DNA of 64,000 nt from Allopontixanthobacter confluentis (GCF_009827615.1 NZ_WTYU01000002.1:1037020-1101019); one strand, 5' to 3'. Positions 18,389 to 28,745 are shown, counted from the first letter of the stretch. Made by a program: numbers and translations. Notes: generated by a model not told the origin, from the sequence alone.

Positions 18389-19680
18389 GCCGCGCAGTCG
18401 TTAATCTTTGGGGCCGGCAGATCGGTGCCGTGCTGTGGGATGAGGACCGCGATGTCGGGGTCTTCGAATACACTCCGGAATTCACCCGCAGCGGTATCGA
18501 GGTCGCCCCGCTCACCATGCCGCTGCGCAGCGGCGTCTACGATTTCCCCGCACTGAACCATGACACCTTCAAGGGTCTACCGGGAATGCTGGCCGACAGC
18601 CTGCCAGACAAGTTCGGCCACGCCCTCATCAATCGCTGGCTCGCAGAACAGGGCCGAACGACCGACAGCTTCAATCCCGTTGAACGCCTCTGCTACACCG
18701 GTCGCAGAGGCATGGGCGCGCTCGAGTTTGAACCATCGACAGGCGAACGCCGCGAACAGGGCGGGCCCGTTGACATCGCTCCGCTTGTCGAGCTGGCCAA
18801 TCGTGTGCTTGCAGCACGGGAAGAACTCACCGGCGTCCTGCAGGGCGACGATGATCATCATGCGCTTCAGGAAATCCTGCGCGTCGGAACATCCGCGGGT
18901 GGCGCGCGCGCCAAGGCTGTTCTCGCCTGGAATGAAGAGACCGGGCAATTCCACTCCGGGCAACTCACAGCAGGCCCCGGCTACACTCAGTGGCTGGTCA
19001 AGTTCGACGGTGTGTCAGGCAATGCCGATAAGGAGCTTGCCGATCCCATGGGCTTCGGCCGCCTCGAATACGCCTGCTATCTGCTAGCCAAAGAAGCTGG
19101 TGTCGCCATGGCCCGGTCTCGGCTACATGAAGAAGGAGGGCGAGCGCACTTCATGACGCAGCGGTTTGACCGCACGGTCGACGGCAAGAAACTCCATATG
19201 CAGTCGCTTTGCGCGATGCGGCACTTCGATTTCAATCAGGCCCGGGCCTATAGCTACGAACAGGCGATCGAGACCATCCGAATGCTCGGGCTTGGGCGTG
19301 AAGCTATTAAAGAGCAGGTACGACGCGCTCTGTTCAATGTTTTCATCCGCAACCAGGACGATCACACCAAGAACATTGCTTTTCTAATGGACAGCTCAGG
19401 CCGCTGGAGCCTCTCGCCCGCCTTCGATGTCGTCTATGCCTACAATCCCAACGGAGACTGGACAAACGAGCACCAGATGTCGCTGTCAGGCAAGACCGAT
19501 CAATTCGATTTGGACGACCTGATCGCCTTCGGTAGGTTCGCAGATCTCAAACCTGCCGAAACCAAAGCCATCATTTCAGACATACAATCTGCAATCCTTG
19601 GCTGGACTGCCGTGACCCGTGAAGCGGGCGTGTCCAAGAGTATGGCAGAGCAGGCTCGTAACGGATTCAGGTCCCTTTAG
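18385..19680 (+). CDS. hipA: HipA-family Ser/Thr kinase toxin
   Basis: The 431-aa length matches HipA (440 in E. coli). The N-subdomain has the LWGRQIGAVLWDED and FTRSGIEVAPLTMPL patterns. The kinase core shows QYLVKF-like TQWLVKFDG, the catalytic RNQDDHTKNIAFL segment (about residues 324-336) and FDVVYAY for the DFG-like metal site. HipA toxins phosphorylate translation factors such as GltX and cause growth arrest. On a conjugative element the pair is likely an addiction module. Confidence 0.88.
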   Translation: MSRAVVNLWGRQIGAVLWDEDRDVGVFEYTPEFTRSGIEVAPLTMPLRSGVYDFPALNHDTFKGLPGMLADSLPDKFGHALINRWLAEQGRTTDSFNPVERLCYTGRRGMGALEFEPSTGERREQGGPVDIAPLVELANRVLAAREELTGVLQGDDDHHALQEILRVGTSAGGARAKAVLAWNEETGQFHSGQLTAGPGYTQWLVKFDGVSGNADKELADPMGFGRLEYACYLLAKEAGVAMARSRLHEEGGRAHFMTQRFDRTVDGKKLHMQSLCAMRHFDFNQARAYSYEQAIETIRMLGLGREAIKEQVRRALFNVFIRNQDDHTKNIAFLMDSSGRWSLSPAFDVVYAYNPNGDWTNEHQMSLSGKTDQFDLDDLIAFGRFADLKPAETKAIISDIQSAILGWTAVTREAGVSKSMAEQARNGFRSL

Positions 19681-19766
19681 GGTTGTCATACCGGCAATTA
19701 CATTCAAGAAATTACAGGTGAATTGAGCTTGAAGGCACGACTAGGCCATGAGCTTCGATTGTTCAG

Positions 19767-21914
19767 TTAGCCAACAGTCTTGGACGCAAATCGCTTGTTC
19801 AAAAACGCCTGTACCTCGCTCATGGGCATTTCCGGAGATGAATTGCCACTTCTAACATAGAGTTTCTCGGACTTGAGCCCGTTCTTATCAGCGACCGTGA
19901 GGACAACAGCAGCATCGGCTGGCCGTACATCGATTTTGCAGATTTCAACGCCTTCGATTTCTGGGAAGCTGATCTTCAATTTCGATGCTGTGACATTCTG
20001 CCCAAGCGCTTCCGAAAACAAGTTTCTCAAATGCAGCTCAAACCTGTCCTTATCCGCATCCCCCAGGGCCACATAGTCTCGCTCTAATCCGAGCGCCTCT
20101 CCGTCATCGGAAACCCCAATCAAAAGGGTGCCGCCTTCATAGCTGTTGGCAAAAGCCGCTACCGTTTTGCTAACAACCGCTTCCAGGCCCTTATTGACCT
20201 TCGACTCTTTCACATCCCAACGAAGGGTTTGCTTGAATTCAAGTTCTTCGCTTTCGCCTTCGGCGATCATTTCGGCGAGGGTGATCGGCGCCTCGCTCTT
20301 TTCTGTTTCGGTTATCGAAGTGAGAAACGCATTCAGTCCATCCGCTAGCTGCTTGCGCCGAGCGTCTAGGAACAGCTCATAGTTTTCGAGTTTCCAGAGC
20401 TCGGGATCGTCCGGAATGCACTGTTTTGCCAGCGCATCAGGGTTCTTAGCATTGACTTCGCTGAGGTAATCCTCGGCATTTGTCGCGCTCTTCGATCTGT
20501 TGGCAATTGCAGTCAGAATTGCCCTGTTCGTAATCTCCTGAGCCAAGGAATACTTGATCCGATTACCCATCCCAAAACCGGCTGCCTTAAGCTTCGAAAA
20601 CGGGAAAATATGATCCTTTTCAAGCGCGTACTTCTTTCCCATTGATTGGCGAAGCTTGACCCCAGTTGTAAAGCAGGTCGCTTCCTTGCTCTTGAAGTAC
20701 CATCGCATCATAGGGAACAGCGGGTGCGTTATCGTCCTCCCCACAAATTCGTCCGGAATAATTTCCAGAGACCTTTCATCTTTGATGACTTGCAGGAGTT
20801 CATCGAACGGATGGTCAGCGTCCCGCACGATGCGAAGGTCGCGATCCAACTTCTGAGGAAGCTGGCTGACATAACGCGTCCGAATTTGAGAGTAATAAAA
20901 CCACTTCACGACCTTCTTGATTTGTAGATCGCTAAGGTGCTCATCCTGCTGATAGCAATACGCAATGATCGGGATCAAAGCATAGATCGAGTTGATCTCG
21001 TCTGTGTGGTCCACATACGCATGCGATTGCATGAGATTAGCCACATAATCCAAAGTCTGGCTTTCCAGCTTTTCCCAGGCCTTTCTGATTGGTGTATCAT
21101 TGCCTTGATCATGCAGCAGCCGCATGTTCGAGCCCGATGCGTATAGGCAAGCCAGCAAAGCGTAGATTACGAAATCGAGCTTGAAGACAAACCCGCGCTT
21201 TTCCAATTCGGCCAGCTTGGCCTTAAAAGTGTCTCGTGCCTGCGGCCAGTAACCCGAAATCTGGGCGAGCGCGAGTTCAGCTTCGGTCAGCGAAACGCCG
21301 CTAGCATTGACCTTGTAGAAAATGTCGATCGCTTCGCGGATGGACGCTTTGATCGGGATCGTTTGTTCGGGAAATTCTCGATCAAGGATCCGCTCAACTT
21401 TCCTGATGTTGCCGGAAATGTGTCGGGCGGCATCTTTGTCGACTTCAACGCCGCGCTCTTCGAGCTTCTTGAATACGTCCTGATCCCACACTTCATCCTT
21501 GAAAATGGCCGTCAAATTCTGCCAGCGAGGATCATTCTCCATCTTGAGCTTTTTGTAATATTCCAGCTCAAGGTTCTCGAGGTTGACGTAGAGACCGCGC
21601 GTATCGTTCAAAATCTCGGGAGCTGTGTAATAGGGTGGCAATTCACCTCTGATCAGCATGTAAAGCGTGGTCAGGCGTTGCTGACCGTCGAGCAAGATAC
21701 GAACCGCACCTTGCTTCTCATCGTATTTGTGGGGCCCCTTGAGCTCAGGCGGGGTATTCGTCTCCCATGTAAGCATTGTGCCAGTTGGATATTCTTTGAT
21801 CAGGGAGTCGATCAGTTGCTTTGCGTCATCGCGCTTCCAGACATATTCCCGCTGAAATGCAGGTACGAAAAGCTGCCTTTCATCGATCTTATCGAGGGCA
21901 ACTGAAATCTTCAT
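19767..21914 (-). CDS. DUF262 / HNH (DUF1524-like) / AlbA_2 (Schlafen-like) fusion protein
   Basis: This 715-aa protein has three parts. Residues 1-210 are a DUF262 (GmrS/ParB-like) domain with FVPAFQREYVW and the DGQQR motif at 76-80. The middle holds an HNH-like box KDHIFPF at about 433, as in the DUF1524 half of GmrSD/BrxU enzymes. Residues about 545-715 are an AlbA_2 divergent ATP-binding domain (ELEFKQTLRWD, AFANSYEGGTLLIGV). GmrSD-type proteins cut modified phage DNA; the AlbA_2 part is an unusual addition. An AGGAGC site precedes the ATG. It lies 93 nt downstream of hsdR on the same strand and may be the last gene of the restriction operon. Confidence 0.82.
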   Translation of the reverse strand: MKISVALDKIDERQLFVPAFQREYVWKRDDAKQLIDSLIKEYPTGTMLTWETNTPPELKGPHKYDEKQGAVRILLDGQQRLTTLYMLIRGELPPYYTAPEILNDTRGLYVNLENLELEYYKKLKMENDPRWQNLTAIFKDEVWDQDVFKKLEERGVEVDKDAARHISGNIRKVERILDREFPEQTIPIKASIREAIDIFYKVNASGVSLTEAELALAQISGYWPQARDTFKAKLAELEKRGFVFKLDFVIYALLACLYASGSNMRLLHDQGNDTPIRKAWEKLESQTLDYVANLMQSHAYVDHTDEINSIYALIPIIAYCYQQDEHLSDLQIKKVVKWFYYSQIRTRYVSQLPQKLDRDLRIVRDADHPFDELLQVIKDERSLEIIPDEFVGRTITHPLFPMMRWYFKSKEATCFTTGVKLRQSMGKKYALEKDHIFPFSKLKAAGFGMGNRIKYSLAQEITNRAILTAIANRSKSATNAEDYLSEVNAKNPDALAKQCIPDDPELWKLENYELFLDARRKQLADGLNAFLTSITETEKSEAPITLAEMIAEGESEELEFKQTLRWDVKESKVNKGLEAVVSKTVAAFANSYEGGTLLIGVSDDGEALGLERDYVALGDADKDRFELHLRNLFSEALGQNVTASKLKISFPEIEGVEICKIDVRPADAAVVLTVADKNGLKSEKLYVRSGNSSPEMPMSEVQAFLNKRFASKTVG

Positions 21915-22007
21915 TTGGTGCTCCTAAGTTTCCAAATCACGCTGCATCTCCCCCGGACTTCAACCGCTATAATGCCGCTGATAATTTTGGCTTTGTTTTC
22001 ATGCGAT

Positions 22008-25000
22008 TCATGCAGCATCGAGGTCACCAAGATCGATGTCTTTCCCCTGTTTGATCAGGTCGTAAATAAGGTTAGTAAGTATACCAAGGCTTTGCTTGTC
22101 TTCTTTAAGGAGATGCGTGGCCAGCGCGTTGTTTGAACCCATCGCACGCACTACCGCTCCCTGGACCGCTCCTGGAAGGCTTCCTTTCAGGGCCTGGTCT
22201 TTGGAGTTTTTCTGCACCTGCGCTCTCACGATGCTGTTTTCACGGGTTATCGAAACGATTTGGTTTACGAAAGTTGCTTGATCCTGGATCGGAGCAGCTT
22301 CACCAAAGATACCGTTCAATCGTTCTATAAGCTCCTGAAGATACACAGGAAGCTTCCCTGGCGCATTTGAGCCGCCGGATCCTGTGGGATTCAAATTTGG
22401 ATCTGGGTCATCGCCGTCGCTGCCCTGGTCATCGTTCCTTTTGATATCGTACCCCGTCAGGGCAATGCCTCTAAGGTCGACGTGCTCGGGAGGTATGCCA
22501 TTAAGGCGGTTTGCCAGAAGTTTGGTGAAAGCGGCAAAGTTCTCCATGCTGGGGTCTCCCAGATCCAGCAATTGCGCAATGTAGGTGTAAGTCCTGGAGA
22601 ACCTGGACAGCCCAGACTTAAATTCCAGCATCCGACCGATGCTTTCTTCTACCTGCATCCTTTCATGCTCGGCCTTTTTTGCAGTGGCATCGTCTCCTGT
22701 CTCGGTTGCCTTCAGGTATTCAATTTCACACCGCGCGGCTTCGTCGCGGAGGGCCTTTAGGCGAGCGTTAAACAGGTCTGTCGGTTTTTGGGTGGCTGCG
22801 AACATCGCCTTGTGGTGGTCGCCTTTGACAATGTCGAAAGTCTTGGCGGTTTCGAAACGCGCGACCTTGAACGCCTCGATGTCTTCGTCCGAGTAGATGC
22901 CTTGTTGGTCAAGGCCATCCTTCATGTCGTAGACAACGTTCGGGTCTTGAACCTCCGTGATCTGCGCGCCAGAATCGTATTTCTTGAAGGCGGCGCGGAT
23001 CGCTTCCGGGTCGTTGACAAAGTCGACAATAAAGGTCTCTTCCTTGCCAGGGAAGGTACGATTTAGGCGCGACAGCGTTTGAACGATTTCGACTTCATTC
23101 GCGATCTTTTTGTCGACATACATGGCGACGAGCTTCGGCTGGTCGAACCCCGTCTGGAACTTGTTGGCGACCAACATCACTCTGAATTCCGGCCGATCAA
23201 ATGCGATCCGAAGGTCTTTGACTGCAACGCCGGTATTCATGTTGCTCTCGGTAAATTCCGCGTCGTCGTCACAAACGAACAGATCGCCTGAAATCTGCGC
23301 GTCATCGGAGTGCATGACATCCTTACCACTGAGCTTTCCTGAAAATGCGACCAACGCACGAACGTCTTTGTACTGAGGATTGGCCGCAACAAACGCATCG
23401 AAGGCTTTCTTGTAGCGAACAGCCGCCGCACGAGAGCTCGTCACAACCATTGCCTTCGCCTTTCCGTCGAGGAGAGACGACACGTTGTGCCGAAAGTGTT
23501 CCATGATGAACTGCACCTTCTGGGTGACGTTCGTAGGATGTAGACTCATCCATTTGGCAAGCGCCCGCTTGGCAGACTTGCCATCCACGCGCTTTTTGTC
23601 TTCCAGTTCTTTTCCAAGATTGAAGGCGGTCTTATACGACACATAGCCCTTGAGCACGTCGAGGATGAAACCCTCGTCGATTGCCTGACGCATCTCGTAT
23701 TTATGGAAGGCACGCGGCAGGTTGTCCGGGCCTGCTGGACGGGACGGGTCTTCCGGCCTTCCAAACAACATCAAGGTCGAGTGTTTTGGTGTCGCAGTGA
23801 ACGCGAAGTGCGACAGGTTCTTTGGTCGGGCGCGGCTCTTTTGGATCTCGGTCAAAAGTTCTTCGACCGTCATGTTTGCGGTGTCTTTGGCCGACGAAAG
23901 CGCGAGAGTTGCCTGAAGTTTCGAAGCGGTACTGCCTGTTTGGGAGGTGTGCGCCTCATCGATGATCACGGCAAAGCTACGGTCCTTCAACGAGGTTTCG
24001 GTCAGGATCGCTTCCATTGCATGCGGGAATGTCTGAAGCGTTACCACGATGATCGGAACACCTTTTAAGATAGCCTCCGCCAACTGCGCCGTTTTCGTTT
24101 TGGAACTCGTCTCGCGGTCAATCGCAGCGATCATGCCCTTGCGGTGGTCGATCTGCTGAACGGCATCTTGCAGCTGACCATCCAACACGGTCCGGTCTGT
24201 CACGATGATCACGGTATCAAAGATGGCCTTACCGTCGTCATAGCGCAGCTTGGTCAGGTCGTGGGCCGTCCAGGCAATCGTCGACGTCTTGCCCGAACCA
24301 GCACTGTGTTCGCACAGATAGGCATACCCTGGGCCTTTCTCTTTGGCATCCGCGATCATCTTGGAGACCGCGTCGTGCTGGTGGAAACGCGGGAAGATAA
24401 GCGTTTCCTTGGCCGACCAATTGCCCTTCAGATCCACCACATCCTTCTTTTCGACATAGACGAAGCTGTTGAAGATCTTCAGGAATGCGTCCCGCTGGCA
24501 AATCTCCTCCCAAAAATAGGCGACGGGGTATTCGCCGTCATCACGCGGCGGGTTGCCGCCTTTGCCGTCATGGCCGCGGTTGAAGGGAAGGAAATAGGTA
24601 TTCTCGCCGGCCAGTTTTGTGGCCATCCAAATTTCACTGTCGGACATCGCAAAATGCACGATGGCACCGCGCTTGAAGGTCAGCAGCGGGTGTTTCCGCC
24701 CGGTCGCGGGGTCCTCGGGCAGGCGATCGCGTTTGTATTGCTCGCGCGCGCTTTCGGCCGATTGGGTGAAGTCGGTCTTGAGCTCGACCGTCGCAACAGG
24801 CAGCCCGTTGATGAAGAGGCCCAGATCGATCGCCAGCTCGCGGCCGGGGTGGTATTTGAGTTGAGGCACGACGCGTAGACGGTTGGCGGCGTAGCGCTCA
24901 AGGATCGTCTCGTTGCGCTGATCTTCGGGCGCGGCCTCGGACATGTCGATTTGACCGCAGCCCGCGATGGCGAAGCCACGTCGTAGCACCTGAATGGTGC

Positions 25001-25241
25001 CATGCTTCTCTAAGGCTACATCAAGACGCGAGAGCAGCGTTTCGCGGGCGCGCTCGCCGTTTAGCGCTACGAGCTTGTCCCATTTGGTGCCTTGAGTTTC
25101 TTTGATCCAAGCTTCCAGATCTTCGGTGTAGACGGCGGCATCCAGATGAAAGCCTTTAGTGTCGCCAAGCAGCCAGCCCTGTTCCGTCAGTTTCTTGACG
25201 ACATACGCCTCAAGGTGTTTTTCGTGGTGCAAATCGCTCAT
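22008..25241 (-). CDS. hsdR: Type I restriction endonuclease subunit R
   Basis: The 1077-aa protein has the N-terminal HsdR nuclease domain (VELKTDFTQSAESAREQYK supplies the ExK element). A DEAD-type translocase follows with Walker A SAGSGKTS near residue 313 and the DEAH motif IIDEAHTS near 423. Motif VI appears as QTLSRLNRTFPGKE. The C-terminus is the helical HsdM-binding part. HsdR translocates and cuts DNA lacking the cognate methylation. Its ATG overlaps the hsdS stop by 4 nt. Confidence 0.93.
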   Translation of the reverse strand: MSDLHHEKHLEAYVVKKLTEQGWLLGDTKGFHLDAAVYTEDLEAWIKETQGTKWDKLVALNGERARETLLSRLDVALEKHGTIQVLRRGFAIAGCGQIDMSEAAPEDQRNETILERYAANRLRVVPQLKYHPGRELAIDLGLFINGLPVATVELKTDFTQSAESAREQYKRDRLPEDPATGRKHPLLTFKRGAIVHFAMSDSEIWMATKLAGENTYFLPFNRGHDGKGGNPPRDDGEYPVAYFWEEICQRDAFLKIFNSFVYVEKKDVVDLKGNWSAKETLIFPRFHQHDAVSKMIADAKEKGPGYAYLCEHSAGSGKTSTIAWTAHDLTKLRYDDGKAIFDTVIIVTDRTVLDGQLQDAVQQIDHRKGMIAAIDRETSSKTKTAQLAEAILKGVPIIVVTLQTFPHAMEAILTETSLKDRSFAVIIDEAHTSQTGSTASKLQATLALSSAKDTANMTVEELLTEIQKSRARPKNLSHFAFTATPKHSTLMLFGRPEDPSRPAGPDNLPRAFHKYEMRQAIDEGFILDVLKGYVSYKTAFNLGKELEDKKRVDGKSAKRALAKWMSLHPTNVTQKVQFIMEHFRHNVSSLLDGKAKAMVVTSSRAAAVRYKKAFDAFVAANPQYKDVRALVAFSGKLSGKDVMHSDDAQISGDLFVCDDDAEFTESNMNTGVAVKDLRIAFDRPEFRVMLVANKFQTGFDQPKLVAMYVDKKIANEVEIVQTLSRLNRTFPGKEETFIVDFVNDPEAIRAAFKKYDSGAQITEVQDPNVVYDMKDGLDQQGIYSDEDIEAFKVARFETAKTFDIVKGDHHKAMFAATQKPTDLFNARLKALRDEAARCEIEYLKATETGDDATAKKAEHERMQVEESIGRMLEFKSGLSRFSRTYTYIAQLLDLGDPSMENFAAFTKLLANRLNGIPPEHVDLRGIALTGYDIKRNDDQGSDGDDPDPNLNPTGSGGSNAPGKLPVYLQELIERLNGIFGEAAPIQDQATFVNQIVSITRENSIVRAQVQKNSKDQALKGSLPGAVQGAVVRAMGSNNALATHLLKEDKQSLGILTNLIYDLIKQGKDIDLGDLDAA

Positions 25242-26488
25242 GCTGCGGCTCTCACATCAATCTTACCGGTTACAGCAGCCGTAATAAGTGCCGCACGTTT
25301 TTCCTTCAGAAGCGCGATCGAGTGCTTTGTTTTATCAATCAAATCTTCGATACGTGCTGTTTCGCGGTCAATCTGCCTAAGGATTGCATCCTGCTCCGGT
25401 AGCGGGGGCAGGCAAACGCGGATATCGCGAAAGTACTCCCAGTAAAGCCGCATACGAAAATCGGCGATTCCTCGGGAATATCTCCGGATCTCCTCAGCCG
25501 CGCTATTCGTATGCAATAGGTGCTCCAGAAACTTGGTTCTGAATTCAGCAATTGGTAGTGCGACAACATAGGCTGGGCTAACCAGCCCTGATACAGCCAC
25601 GGCACCAAATGCGCCCTGCCAAGCGCGCATCATATTATAGACGAGATCGCCGGGTTCAACGCCCTGGTATTTCGTGCGATCCTCGCTCAGCGCGACTTTG
25701 CGGTCACGTTCTTCATCAGAGAGCTCGCCGTCTGAGACGCCGTTGTGAATCGATACCGAAAGTACCGGCAAATCCGGGTCTGGCTTTCGGAAAGCTTCGC
25801 GAAACAGCGTAGCGATGCGAGGCGCCTCCCAATGGGCTGGAATATCGCCAAGCCATTCCACCCCAGAGGGTTTCATTTCGACGTTTCGGTCGATGCCCTT
25901 TGTAACGGCGTGATCGATGACGGCTGCGCACTTTTCCTTGAGCAGCGCGATGAAGCCCGTCTTTTTCTCGATTAACCCATCAATCTGTCCGGTTTCACGG
26001 TCGAGATAGTCGGCGATGGTTGTTTGAACGCTTTTCGCAGGAGCCGGGGAGGTGAGAGCTCCTGCAAACGCCCACTCCGCACGAGGCATTTTGGCCCCGT
26101 TTGTGGAAGCATTCAGAGTCTCGATAAATACCTGCGACAGGAGTTGGTAAGCTACAAACCGAGGCTCAGAGGAATCGTTCGGGCGAAGAACCCAAAGATC
26201 GCCAATAGCTTCACCGTCCGAACGCGCTAGGTATGCCTTGGCGAGGTAAGGGCGCAATTTTCCAAAAAGAATGTCACCCTCTTTGAAGCTGATGCCGTCG
26301 CCGTCAAAATCCGTGTCAGTCGGTACAAGCTTCCCTGTCCAACTCTCAATATTTTCTAGCGCAACGACGTTCGTCTTGTTCTTGGTCTTTTTCGAAATTT
26401 TGCGAACGATTTGCTTCAGCGGCTTGAGTGACCAGCCTTCGGTAACGACAGTTTCAGGAATTGACTTAATGGCTCCGAAGGATCTCAT
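25238..26488 (-). CDS. hsdS: Type I restriction-modification specificity subunit
   Basis: The 416-aa protein shows the two-repeat plan of HsdS. Target-recognition domain 1 (about 10-150) is followed by a helical spacer RETGQIDGLIEKKTGFIALL. Domain 2 (about 205-360) is followed by a related spacer RETARIEDLIDKTKHSIALL. The near-duplicate spacers set the gap between the half-sites. It directs HsdM and HsdR to a bipartite target. Four-base overlaps link it to hsdM upstream and hsdR downstream. Confidence 0.93.
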   Translation of the reverse strand: MRSFGAIKSIPETVVTEGWSLKPLKQIVRKISKKTKNKTNVVALENIESWTGKLVPTDTDFDGDGISFKEGDILFGKLRPYLAKAYLARSDGEAIGDLWVLRPNDSSEPRFVAYQLLSQVFIETLNASTNGAKMPRAEWAFAGALTSPAPAKSVQTTIADYLDRETGQIDGLIEKKTGFIALLKEKCAAVIDHAVTKGIDRNVEMKPSGVEWLGDIPAHWEAPRIATLFREAFRKPDPDLPVLSVSIHNGVSDGELSDEERDRKVALSEDRTKYQGVEPGDLVYNMMRAWQGAFGAVAVSGLVSPAYVVALPIAEFRTKFLEHLLHTNSAAEEIRRYSRGIADFRMRLYWEYFRDIRVCLPPLPEQDAILRQIDRETARIEDLIDKTKHSIALLKEKRAALITAAVTGKIDVRAAA

Positions 26489-28527
26489 TCCGTCACCTCA
26501 GCCAAAACTTCAGCGATGGAGGCCTCGATAGCCTTCAACTCTGCATCGATTTCGCCCAGATCGCGCGGCGGCACGTATTCATAGAAATAGCGGTTGAAGT
26601 TAATTTCGTAGCCGACAATCCCGATGTCGCCATCGGTTTCGTCAACGTAAGTTTCGTCGATATAGGCGTCATGGGCATGGGGCGTGACCTCGGTAGCGAG
26701 GTAGTCATGGATATCGGTGCCCATCGGCACGTTTTCGTAATCCGTCAGGTCATCATCGGGGATCAGGTTGCCCTTCTTGTCCTTGACCGGGTCCAAATTT
26801 TCGTCGCGCACGCCAAAGGCTTTTTGAAACGCCTTGATCAACGCAACCTCGGCTTTTCCGAGCCCAGCGTCCTTTTTCGCGGCGGCTTTAACGAAGCTTT
26901 CGATCCAGTGCCAGTCATGGTCGGTGCCCATGTGCTTCGACAACAGGTCGCGCCAGCGTTGCCGCTGATCATCGGTGCGCTTCTCCCAAGCCTTGTGTTC
27001 GACCAGCGTCTCAAACCCCGCGTCTGACACGACGATCTTGTGGCGCAAGGGCCGGAGCACCTTAATGCGGCGGTAGCCGAAGTCCTGTGCGTCGAGGATC
27101 AAACCCTTTTCCGTTGGCTCAAAGTCGGCATAGAGCTGCACGATATCGCGGATTTGGTCCTCGCCGATCTTGCGCCGCTTGTTGCCCTCGCTCTTGCGGA
27201 GCGGCTCATACATCCCGGTCGCGTCGATCAGTTGAACCTTGCCGCGCCGCGCTTCGGGTTTACGGTTGGACAGGACCCAAATGTAGGTGCCGATGCCGGT
27301 CCGGAAGAAGATTTCGGTCGGCAGTGCGATGATGGCCTCCACCACGTCCTGCTCAAGCAGGTGGCGGCGGATTTCAGACTCACCCTGACCGGCGTTTCCG
27401 TTGAAGAGAGGAGAACCCGACAGCACGATCGCCGCGCGCCCGCCACCCTTTTCAGGGTCCTCAAGCTTGCTGAGGAGGTGCAAGAGGAACAGCATCGAGC
27501 CATCCGACACGCGCGGCAGCTTGGGGCCAAAGCGCCCTTCAAATTTCTGGTCGCGGTGTTCGCGCACGACTTCAGCCTGGTCCAATTCCCACTTCTTGCC
27601 GAAGGGTGGATTGGAGACGCAATAATGAAATTTATCGTGCCGAAACTTGTCGGCCGACAGTGTGCTGCCAAGCTTGATGTTCTGCGACAGATCGCGGCCG
27701 GGGTCAGACTTGAGCGTCTTCAAAAGCATGCTTGCAAGGCAAACAGCGTGGGTTTCGGACTCCAGCTCCTGGCCGTAGGGAACAAGCGTCGGGGCCGTGC
27801 CATAGCGATCTTGTAATGATTGCACGTGCTCCATGCCGTCCGAGACAAAGCCGCCGGTGCCGATCGTGGGGTCATAGAGCGTGCGAATGATCCCGGGGTT
27901 GTCGATGAACATCTGGTCATCAGGCTCGAGCAAGAGCTCGATGCCCAAGTGCACAACGTCACGGGGCGTCATGAAATCCTCGGCCGCTTCGTTGACCTCG
28001 GCCCCGAACCGACGGATTAGGTGTTCATAAACGTTGGACATGGTCCGTTCGGGGACCGCGTCGGGATGCAGGTCGATGGCAGCGAAGTTCTGGCAGATCT
28101 TGTAGAGAACGCCCTTCTTGTCCATCTGACTGATTGTGTTGATGAAATCGAATTGTTCGAAAATTACGCGGGCATTGCCGGAAAACTTTGCGATATAATC
28201 TTCAAGGTTTTGCCGGGTGCGGCCGGATCCTAGAGTTTCAAGGCTATAGCTCGAGGAGTTGTAGAAGGGGTAGCCGGTTGCCTGACGAAGGATGACGTCG
28301 ATATCGAGCCCGTTTTCGACAGCCATTTTGTGCATTTTGGCGGCCTCTTCTCGAGTAGGCTCGAGAACGCATTCCAGACGGCGCAGAAGAGTGAAGGGCA
28401 GAATGATCTTGCCAAAATCGACGTGTTTGAAATTGCCCCAAAGATCATCCGCATTTTTCCAAATGAAATCGGCGAGCGACGTGTGAGTGTTGTTGGCCTT
28501 TGCTGTTGCCGAAGTCTGTGTGTTCAA
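26485..28527 (-). CDS. hsdM: Type I DNA adenine methyltransferase subunit
   Basis: The 680-aa HsdM has an N-terminal helical domain (SLADFIWKNADDLWGNFKHV), a SAM-binding region with DPTIGTGGF and the N6-adenine catalytic motif NPPFG near residue 303. The start is read as TTG at 28527: a stop (TGA) lies two codons upstream in frame and the next Met is about 45 codons later, inside the conserved N-terminal domain. The weak start may keep expression low. The C-terminal extension beyond about residue 480 is longer than in EcoKI HsdM (529 aa). Confidence 0.93.
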   Translation of the reverse strand: MNTQTSATAKANNTHTSLADFIWKNADDLWGNFKHVDFGKIILPFTLLRRLECVLEPTREEAAKMHKMAVENGLDIDVILRQATGYPFYNSSSYSLETLGSGRTRQNLEDYIAKFSGNARVIFEQFDFINTISQMDKKGVLYKICQNFAAIDLHPDAVPERTMSNVYEHLIRRFGAEVNEAAEDFMTPRDVVHLGIELLLEPDDQMFIDNPGIIRTLYDPTIGTGGFVSDGMEHVQSLQDRYGTAPTLVPYGQELESETHAVCLASMLLKTLKSDPGRDLSQNIKLGSTLSADKFRHDKFHYCVSNPPFGKKWELDQAEVVREHRDQKFEGRFGPKLPRVSDGSMLFLLHLLSKLEDPEKGGGRAAIVLSGSPLFNGNAGQGESEIRRHLLEQDVVEAIIALPTEIFFRTGIGTYIWVLSNRKPEARRGKVQLIDATGMYEPLRKSEGNKRRKIGEDQIRDIVQLYADFEPTEKGLILDAQDFGYRRIKVLRPLRHKIVVSDAGFETLVEHKAWEKRTDDQRQRWRDLLSKHMGTDHDWHWIESFVKAAAKKDAGLGKAEVALIKAFQKAFGVRDENLDPVKDKKGNLIPDDDLTDYENVPMGTDIHDYLATEVTPHAHDAYIDETYVDETDGDIGIVGYEINFNRYFYEYVPPRDLGEIDAELKAIEASIAEVLAEVTE

Positions 28528-28553
28528 TGCTCAGGTTTCTTTCTGATTGGGTC

Positions 28554-28745
28554 CTAAACGTAAACGCTCGCGAATTGACCGAATATCTCTAACTCAATTT
28601 CACGTTTTTCTGCACGATCTAACCCTCTGCCCTGCTTGGCTCCTAAAATGAAGGTCTGGTGCCTGAAGCAGTAAATTAGGCCGAAAGCTCCAAATGCCGT
28701 CGCCAAAAAACTTGGATGATGCGAAAGACGCGATGAGACGATCAA
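28554..28745 (-). CDS. Possible small membrane protein (uncertain ORF)
   Basis: A 63-codon frame opens at a TTG 3 nt after the druE stop. It has a hydrophobic stretch near residues 12-28 (FLATAFGAFGLIYCF), then a charged helix (RAEKREIELEIF). There is no ribosome-binding site, so it could only be translated by coupling to druE. The same 220-bp gap must hold any hsdM promoter. It may be non-coding. Confidence 0.25.
   Translation of the reverse strand: MIVSSRLSHHPSFLATAFGAFGLIYCFRHQTFILGAKQGRGLDRAEKREIELEIFGQFASVYV

Noticed and set aside
26671-27816. Plus-strand frames of 118 and 258 codons opposite hsdM
   Set aside because: They are exact antisense shadows of the hsdM catalytic region.
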